A stretch of DNA of 64,000 bases from Lysobacterales bacterium (lineage in GTDB: Bacteria > Pseudomonadota > Gammaproteobacteria > Xanthomonadales > SZUA-38): assembly GCA_030065125.1 (NCBI GenBank), contig JASJDM010000011.1, positions 1-64,000 on the forward strand. The letters are read 5' to 3'. Below the pieces are notes generated by a model that saw only the letters and a program-made list of their open reading frames with translations, searched no databases and was not told the origin of the DNA. This document shows positions 58,933 through 64,000 of the stretch, one piece after another (position 1 is the stretch's first letter; each line of letters starts with the position of its first letter). Position numbers and translations under genes: made by a program.

Positions 58933-61083
58933 TCAGCCGCGAAAAGCGGTCAGATCCTGGGGTGGCAGCAGCCTGCAGTTCCAGCTTTGCTGGAAATTGG
59001 CGGCGTCCATGAGTGGCCCGATGGCAAAAGCCTCACGCTTCTGCCAGATTGCTGTGCTGCGCAGCAAAAAAAGCGAGTCGTCAGGGCCCAGCGTGAGACC
59101 GACGCGGGGGTCCAGGTTGTGTTCCAGCGACGCGACGGAGCGCACCTGAAAAGGCGTGCCGGCCCAGGCGCGGATTTCGGTCCCCCAGGGCTCGGTTTCT
59201 GAAAAATAGAGCGTCTGCGATTGGGAATCCACCGTCCACGCTTCGTAAACGGAGCTGAGCTTGTGGATCAACCGATCAGCCGTTCCCGGTCCCGGACGCC
59301 GGAAAACTTCGCCTTTGTCATTGGACCACCACACTCCGCCTGCCCCATCGACAGCGACATTCAGCGCGGCATCCCTGGCGATGTGTTCAATGACCTGGCC
59401 ATTGTCGCGGAACCACACCAGATCGGCCCCGCGTCCAAAGGGCGCCGGTACGCCGATCAAGCCAAAGTAGGATCTGGCGTCCCGTGACCAGGCGGAAAAA
59501 AATCCTGGAAACGGAGGCGATGTCAGCGGGCGGGCGGCGCCCGTTTCCAGATCGATCGTCATGGGGGACACGTTCTGCTGACGGGAGTTTCGCGTGGTGA
59601 AGGCCAGTTGATGTCCGTCCGGCGAAAAGCGGGGTCGGTAAATTTCGGCTGCACTGAACAGCAGTTCCGGCTGCCCGTTTTCGCGGACCAGGCGCAGGTG
59701 CTGCTGGCCGGACGATGCATCAACCACTGCCAGGACGCCTGTTTCCTGATGGGCGTCCACCGACAGCGGTCGACCCGGCAACGCCAACGCGCGGGGCGCC
59801 GAACCATCCAGGCCCAACCGGCGCAGGGGGCCGTCCTGGCGAATCAGGTCTATCAGCAAGGCGCCCGCAAGCGGCCTCGAGCGCAGATAACGCGCGGTAA
59901 TGCCGGTGGCGAACGCCGCTCCGGTGCTGGTGTCCAGGAGCCAAAGCTCAAACGGATTGTTGACCGCGGCTGTCACCGCCACGTGGCGGTCGTCGGTCCA
60001 CGCCAGCGCCCACATCGGAAAGGTGCCACAGCTGAGGTGGCGCTTTTCCCGGGGACTGACGACGTGCAGCTGCGCATAGCCCATCATGGGATCCTGCAGC
60101 CTCAGAAACGCCAGCTGTCCACTTTCCGACCAGCGGGGGAACGCATCAATGCCGCCGTGGGGCCGGGTCAGTACCTGACGGTCTCCTGTCTTGGCCGACA
60201 CGGTATTTAGGTTGACTTCGCCGTACTGCCCCCGGGCCTGGTAGACCAGGTTGTGACCATCGGGGTGCCAGGCCAGCTGGGCCGGAATGACCCCGATAGG
60301 TGAGGTGACGACGTGACAGTCATCGGCAATGGTCACGACGCTCCGGGAATCGGCCCGGTACACCCGTACCAGGCAGCTTCGGGTATGCGGATTGAATTCA
60401 AGAAAAGCCAGATCGCGGTGATTGGGTGCCCAGACCGGGCTCAGCTCGCGATTGCTGGAGTGGGTGAGCTGAATCGCCTGGCCCGAATCCGGCGCGGCCT
60501 CCAGCATTCTCGTCCCGGCATCTTCAAATGAGCCGGTGGTAATAAACAGGTCTTCCTGACCGTCCACCTCTCGCAGAAAAGCGGCCCAATTCCCGTCACC
60601 GCTGATTTCAGGCGGCGGCGTCAGCCAGGCGTAGTTTTCCGGGACCAGCGGGGCGCCGGGCCGGCCAGAGAAATAGACCAGCAGAAAAACCGCAGCGGTG
60701 GCGCCTGCCCCCAGAACGTGTTTCAGATAGGGAAAGCGGTTTTGGCCGGCGGTTACCAGCAGCCGGTAGCCCTTTCGCGGAAGCGTTTGGATGTATTGGG
60801 GGGACCGCGGGTTGTCGCCCAGCGCCTTGCGCAATTCCCAGACAGCGTCGCGAAGGCCGTGATCACCCACGACATAATTGTCATCCCATACCCTCGCGAT
60901 GAAGGTTTCCCGGGTAACGCTGTCCCCTCGGGCTGCCACCAGGCAGTCCAGAACCTGGATTGCCTTGGGAGATACCTTGACGGCACCGCCGCGTCCGACG
61001 ATTTCACAGCGGCGGCGATGCACATTGAACTGGCCCAGACGAATTTTGTCGGCGGATTCGCTCGACTTTGAGTCCGCATCCAT
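58933..61083 (-). CDS. CadC-like transcription factor with TolB/PD40 propeller sensor
   Basis: 716 residues. N-terminal winged helix (IRLGQFNVHRRRCEIVGRGG, ETFIARVWDDNYVVGDHGL, IQTLPRKGYRLLV), a membrane span (HVLGAGATAAVFLLVYFSG, ~125-143), and a large periplasmic PD40/TolB-like propeller. The propeller has blades such as PVWAPNHRDLAFLEFN, LAWHPDGHNLVYQARGQYG and PRFSPDGHQLAFTTRN. This is a one-component membrane regulator whose sensor is a propeller rather than TPRs. ATG 61083 is chosen because the frame upstream to 61392 is compositionally unlike protein. Shine-Dalgarno is weak. It likely regulates the adjacent secreted propeller or beta-helix genes. Confidence 0.86.
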   Translation of the reverse strand: MDADSKSSESADKIRLGQFNVHRRRCEIVGRGGAVKVSPKAIQVLDCLVAARGDSVTRETFIARVWDDNYVVGDHGLRDAVWELRKALGDNPRSPQYIQTLPRKGYRLLVTAGQNRFPYLKHVLGAGATAAVFLLVYFSGRPGAPLVPENYAWLTPPPEISGDGNWAAFLREVDGQEDLFITTGSFEDAGTRMLEAAPDSGQAIQLTHSSNRELSPVWAPNHRDLAFLEFNPHTRSCLVRVYRADSRSVVTIADDCHVVTSPIGVIPAQLAWHPDGHNLVYQARGQYGEVNLNTVSAKTGDRQVLTRPHGGIDAFPRWSESGQLAFLRLQDPMMGYAQLHVVSPREKRHLSCGTFPMWALAWTDDRHVAVTAAVNNPFELWLLDTSTGAAFATGITARYLRSRPLAGALLIDLIRQDGPLRRLGLDGSAPRALALPGRPLSVDAHQETGVLAVVDASSGQQHLRLVRENGQPELLFSAAEIYRPRFSPDGHQLAFTTRNSRQQNVSPMTIDLETGAARPLTSPPFPGFFSAWSRDARSYFGLIGVPAPFGRGADLVWFRDNGQVIEHIARDAALNVAVDGAGGVWWSNDKGEVFRRPGPGTADRLIHKLSSVYEAWTVDSQSQTLYFSETEPWGTEIRAWAGTPFQVRSVASLEHNLDPRVGLTLGPDDSLFLLRSTAIWQKREAFAIGPLMDAANFQQSWNCRLLPPQDLTAFRG

Positions 61084-61262
61084 GAGGGCATCATACCGTG
61101 GGCTTACGTTAGCTTCGTATGGGTTTTTGCTCTCGATACCGGCTAGCGTTGGAAGGTCGAGACGACGGCGACAACGGGAGAGTGGTCCACGTTGATTGCT
61201 GCCTCGCTTACTCCAACAAGCGACTAAATACGATGGATGCTGCCAAGTGTGATTGCCCTGGC

Positions 61263-62639
61263 CTACTCGAAACTGTCGGCAAAGATTCTGTTGGCCGGAT
61301 CCCCGCTGCCCTGATACTCCACCGCACCGGCATCGCAAGCCGGACCAGCAGACCTGGGTAATCCCCTTTGATCGGTGCCGGGCGGCGGACAACCGCCTGG
61401 CGGATCGAAGTCAATAGCGGGGCTGCCGGGCAAGGGCGGCATAGTTGGCGTTGTCCCGCCGTATTGGCCGAGCGGGGCCAGCCCCAGACTGCCGATAACC
61501 GCACTGTCGATGGCCAGGTCAAAACCACAACCTATAAATCGTCCAACGTTGCCGCCCAGGGAAACAAAGCTCGCCGCAGGCCCCGAGCAGATTGTGTCCA
61601 GCACCGACCCGCGGATTTCGACGTTGGTTCCGAGGGGGCTGGAGATGGAATTGAGACCGATGTTCCCGACGATAGTCACGCGGTCAACGCGCAATGTGCC
61701 GCCATCCACGTCTATCACACCGTCTTGCCCGCCGTTGCCCGTGAAGGTGCTGTTGACGATCTCGACGCTATTGGAGGAACTGGATAAGGAACGAACCCCG
61801 CCACCGCGAACACCCGGTGCCAGGCCGTTGCCACTGACCGTACTGTCGGTAATGGTCAGCGTGCTGGAGGAATGCCTGACACCGGATCCCTGGTTGTCGG
61901 CCACAAGGCTGCCAACAATTGTCAGGGAGGATTCCTGCACGTCTATTCCCGGACCAAGGTCGGTCTGCGAGTTCGATGCAATAGTCGAATTCACGATCAG
62001 CACCCCACCGGCGACGCTCCTGATTCCGGCCCCTCCATTTTCTGCCACGACACTGTCGGTGATCCTGAGGGTGCCATCGTTGCGAACGCCCCAGCCCGCG
62101 TTGCCAAAGATGTTGGTATCGAAAACCTCCAGGGTTCCCATATTGAATAGACCCCCTGAGATGATGCGGGAATTGTGGTTGGTCAGCGTGAGGCGATCGG
62201 TTCTTAATTCACCACTGTTTCGAATCCCCACAGCGGCGTCGCGAAGGGTCATATCGCTGATCTCGACGCCAACAGCAGTTTCAAAAACGTCAATCACCGA
62301 GAAGTCATTTACGCTGACGACGGACAGTCCGTCCCCCGCGCCGCGAAGGAAGACTTGAGTACTGATGTCGAGGCCGCCGAATTCGCCGACGTTGTCAGAT
62401 CCTTCCAGGGTGAGACGATAAATACCTTCGGGCACAAAAACCGTATGGGGTCCCGCAGGCACAATGTGTGAAATCATCACCGCCTTTCGCAGGGAGCAGT
62501 CCAGGGCGATGGCGTCATCGCAGGCGCCAATCGAAGCTGGGTCCGGATCGTCGATTCGATCCACGGTAAAAGTTTCGGCGCCGGCTGGCACCGCCAGCAC
62601 CACAATCAGCCCGCTCAACACAATGGATAGGTTGTTCAT
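61263..62639 (-). CDS. Secreted beta-helix protein with choice-of-anchor-Q-like end and F-x-D-S-F-E tail
   Basis: 458 residues. A signal peptide (SIVLSGLIVVLAVPAGAE) is followed by CDDAIALDCSLRKAV, the CSLR-E/K-A motif common at the start of polymorphic-type beta-helix proteins. Many short Asn/Gly/Ser repeats follow (e.g. GVRNDGTLRITDSVVAENGG, SSSTLTITDSTVSGNG). The block LGQYGGTTPTMPPLPGSPAI ... DQRGLPRSAGPACDAGAVEY matches the choice-of-anchor Q type region. It ends NRIFADSFE exactly at the stop. Likely a surface or secreted beta-helix adhesin or carbohydrate-binding protein. Same strand as the CadC-like gene downstream (179 bp apart). Confidence 0.85.
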   Translation of the reverse strand: MNNLSIVLSGLIVVLAVPAGAETFTVDRIDDPDPASIGACDDAIALDCSLRKAVMISHIVPAGPHTVFVPEGIYRLTLEGSDNVGEFGGLDISTQVFLRGAGDGLSVVSVNDFSVIDVFETAVGVEISDMTLRDAAVGIRNSGELRTDRLTLTNHNSRIISGGLFNMGTLEVFDTNIFGNAGWGVRNDGTLRITDSVVAENGGAGIRSVAGGVLIVNSTIASNSQTDLGPGIDVQESSLTIVGSLVADNQGSGVRHSSSTLTITDSTVSGNGLAPGVRGGGVRSLSSSSNSVEIVNSTFTGNGGQDGVIDVDGGTLRVDRVTIVGNIGLNSISSPLGTNVEIRGSVLDTICSGPAASFVSLGGNVGRFIGCGFDLAIDSAVIGSLGLAPLGQYGGTTPTMPPLPGSPAIDFDPPGGCPPPGTDQRGLPRSAGPACDAGAVEYQGSGDPANRIFADSFE

Positions 62640-62930
62640 TTTGCTCGCCTTTTCTGGTGACCAACGATTTCAGGCTAGGAATTGAGCGAGAGAAGTGCTT
62701 GAAGGACTCGCGAAGAATGTTCGAAGAATTGCGAAGGCAAGCTGCCGGGGTACTGTGGCACTGCGCCAATCTCGTCATCAGGCCATCGAAAACCAGACGA
62801 TTGATTCCCGGGAACAAAGGGAAATGAAGCGGTCAGGGCATGCTCGAGTGGACGCCTTGGAGATTCTGTCGCCCTGGCAAGGGGTTTTGCGATACCCTAG
62901 GGGCCGGGAGTTTTTCCAGGGGAAATCGCA
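62640..62930. other. Divergent intergenic region between two secreted-protein genes
   Basis: 291 bp between divergent starts. No convincing paired promoter was found. TTGGAG (62867) and GATACC (62891) are 18 bases apart but match the consensus poorly. Confidence 0.3.
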
Positions 62931-64000
62931 ATGCTATTCAATTCCAGGCCAGTTTCCGGCCAGGTTCGCTCTACCGTGGGTGCCGTCGCCAAGAACAGGC
63001 TGCTCGCCGCCGTGTTGGTCTCATGCGGACTGGCGGGTCCTGCCTCAGGGTCGGATTTGATACTGACCGGTGTCATCGACGGGCCTTTGAGCGGTGGCGT
63101 GCCGAAGGCTGTCGAGTTTTATGCCGTCAACAATATTCCGGACCTGAGCATTTATGGCTTTGGTTCGGCCAACAACGGTGGCGGCAGCGATGGCGAAGAG
63201 TTCACGTTTCCGGGAGGCGGAGCAGCAGCCGGTGAATTCCTTTATGTGACTTCGCAGTCGGCCGGGTTTACCGCGTTTTTCGGATTTGATGCCGACTACA
63301 CCAGCGGGGCCACCGCCATCAACGGCGACGATGCCATCGAATTGTTCGAGAACGGTGTGGTGGTGGACGTTTTTGGCGAGATCAACGTCGACGGCAGCGG
63401 CCAGCCCTGGGAATACACCGACGGCTGGGCCTACAGGACTGACGGTACAGGTCCTGACGGCACCGTGTTCGTCCTTGGAAACTGGAGTTTCAGCGGCCCC
63501 AACGCACTGGACGGCGAGTCCACCAACGACACCGCTGCGACGCCATTCCCTATCGCCAGTTACCTGGGCGGCGGTGGCGGTGAAAGCGCGCCACTGGTGG
63601 TGAGCACCAGCCCCGCCAATGGCGCCGGCGGCGTAGCCGTTGATGCCTCCATCGAAATCAACTTCAGTGAAGACGTGATCGTCACCGGGGCCTGGTTCGA
63701 CATCTCCTGTACCGCCAGCGGCGGCGTCAGTGCCGCGGTTTCAGGGGGCCCACAGACCTTCGTGCTGGATCCCGACGTGGACTTTGACAACAGCGAGACC
63801 TGCACGGTTACCGTGATTGCCAGCCAGGTCAGCGACGTCGACAGCGACGATCCTCCGGACACGATGGAAGCAGATTTCGTGTTCAGCTTCGACACCGAAG
63901 GGGCCCCGGTGGCCGACACCGTGATCATCAACGAGATCCTGCAGAACCCCTCAGCCGTCAGTGACAGCAACGGCGAGTGGTTCGAACTGTTCAACACCAC
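62931..64000 (+). CDS. Secreted lamin-tail-domain protein, ExeM/NucH nuclease-like (3' end outside window)
   Basis: 356 codons are visible and the frame is still open at 64000. ATG 62931 has AGGGGAAA about 7 nt upstream. The N-terminus carries a signal (LLAAVLVSCGLAGPASGS). The first domain (LILTGVIDGPLSGGVPKAVE, NIPDLSIYGFGSANNGGGSD) resembles the N-terminal region of ExeM/NucH-type extracellular nucleases. An SbsA/Big_5-like Ig domain follows (VVSTSPANGAGGVAVDASIE), and at the edge a lamin-tail domain begins (VIINEILQNP, NGEWFELFNT). The catalytic nuclease domain, if any, would lie beyond the window, so the enzymatic call is inference. Confidence 0.75.
   Translation, partial: MLFNSRPVSGQVRSTVGAVAKNRLLAAVLVSCGLAGPASGSDLILTGVIDGPLSGGVPKAVEFYAVNNIPDLSIYGFGSANNGGGSDGEEFTFPGGGAAAGEFLYVTSQSAGFTAFFGFDADYTSGATAINGDDAIELFENGVVVDVFGEINVDGSGQPWEYTDGWAYRTDGTGPDGTVFVLGNWSFSGPNALDGESTNDTAATPFPIASYLGGGGGESAPLVVSTSPANGAGGVAVDASIEINFSEDVIVTGAWFDISCTASGGVSAAVSGGPQTFVLDPDVDFDNSETCTVTVIASQVSDVDSDDPPDTMEADFVFSFDTEGAPVADTVIINEILQNPSAVSDSNGEWFELFNT

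Noticed and set aside
61375..62358. 327-residue + strand ORF opposite the beta-helix gene
   Set aside because: The minus-strand protein has a signal peptide, beta-helix repeats and a tail; the + ORF is Pro/Thr-rich shadow.

Overview
The window looks like chromosomal DNA of a GC-rich Gram-negative bacterium. The evidence is a TonB-dependent receptor, lipoprotein signals, outer-membrane porin families (DUF1302-type, TorF/TIGR02001-type), RND and MMPL exporters, and a CpxRA-like two-component pair. Family content (many secreted beta-rich proteins, CadC-like wHTH/TPR regulators, GxWxNP modules, C-terminal F-x-[DN]-[SG]-[FY]-E tails) fits a gammaproteobacterium near Lysobacterales/Wenzhouxiangella. 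That placement is inference from memory. No rRNA, tRNA, CRISPR array, intact transposase or prophage was seen.

Left part (1-8.2 kb): the 3' end of a TPR protein, then a compact + strand operon (839-4665) of one small secreted protein and three paralogous secreted proteins. Each paralog carries exactly 14 copies of a 10-residue repeat between a conserved N-terminal module and a four-cysteine C-terminal domain. A GGCT-like lipoprotein and a Calx-beta/DUF1566 protein follow.

8.2-24 kb: a secreted haloalkane-dehalogenase-like fusion (-), a Spy/CpxP-like protein, a sterol-desaturase family membrane enzyme, a response regulator/histidine kinase pair, and a periplasmic adaptor/RND pump pair (all +). 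Then comes a - strand operon of thioesterase, MMPL exporter fused to a LolA-like domain, and DUF1302 porin, which looks like an envelope lipid-trafficking unit.

24-34.3 kb: a Tat-exported amidohydrolase, a TonB receptor and a small exported protein (+). These are followed by a second amidohydrolase and a S9 peptidase fused to a cyclophilin (-).

34.3-45.4 kb: an accessory-looking stretch with dispersed short repeats. It holds a fourth relative of the left-hand paralogs (with a beta-helix), a proline iminopeptidase bracketed by a ~155 bp duplication of the 3' end of an SDR gene, a patatin phospholipase, a SnoaL-like protein, a small lipoprotein, an acyl-CoA dehydrogenase/oxidase and a membrane protein.

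45.4-64 kb: three CadC-like membrane transcription factors interleaved with secreted beta-propeller, beta-helix, porin and protease genes. The window ends inside a large secreted protein resembling ExeM/NucH-type lamin-tail nucleases.

The main themes are a large secreted/surface proteome built from shared modules, several unusual gene fusions (dehalogenase, MMPL-LolA, S9-cyclophilin) and signs of small-scale duplication and decay in intergenic DNA.
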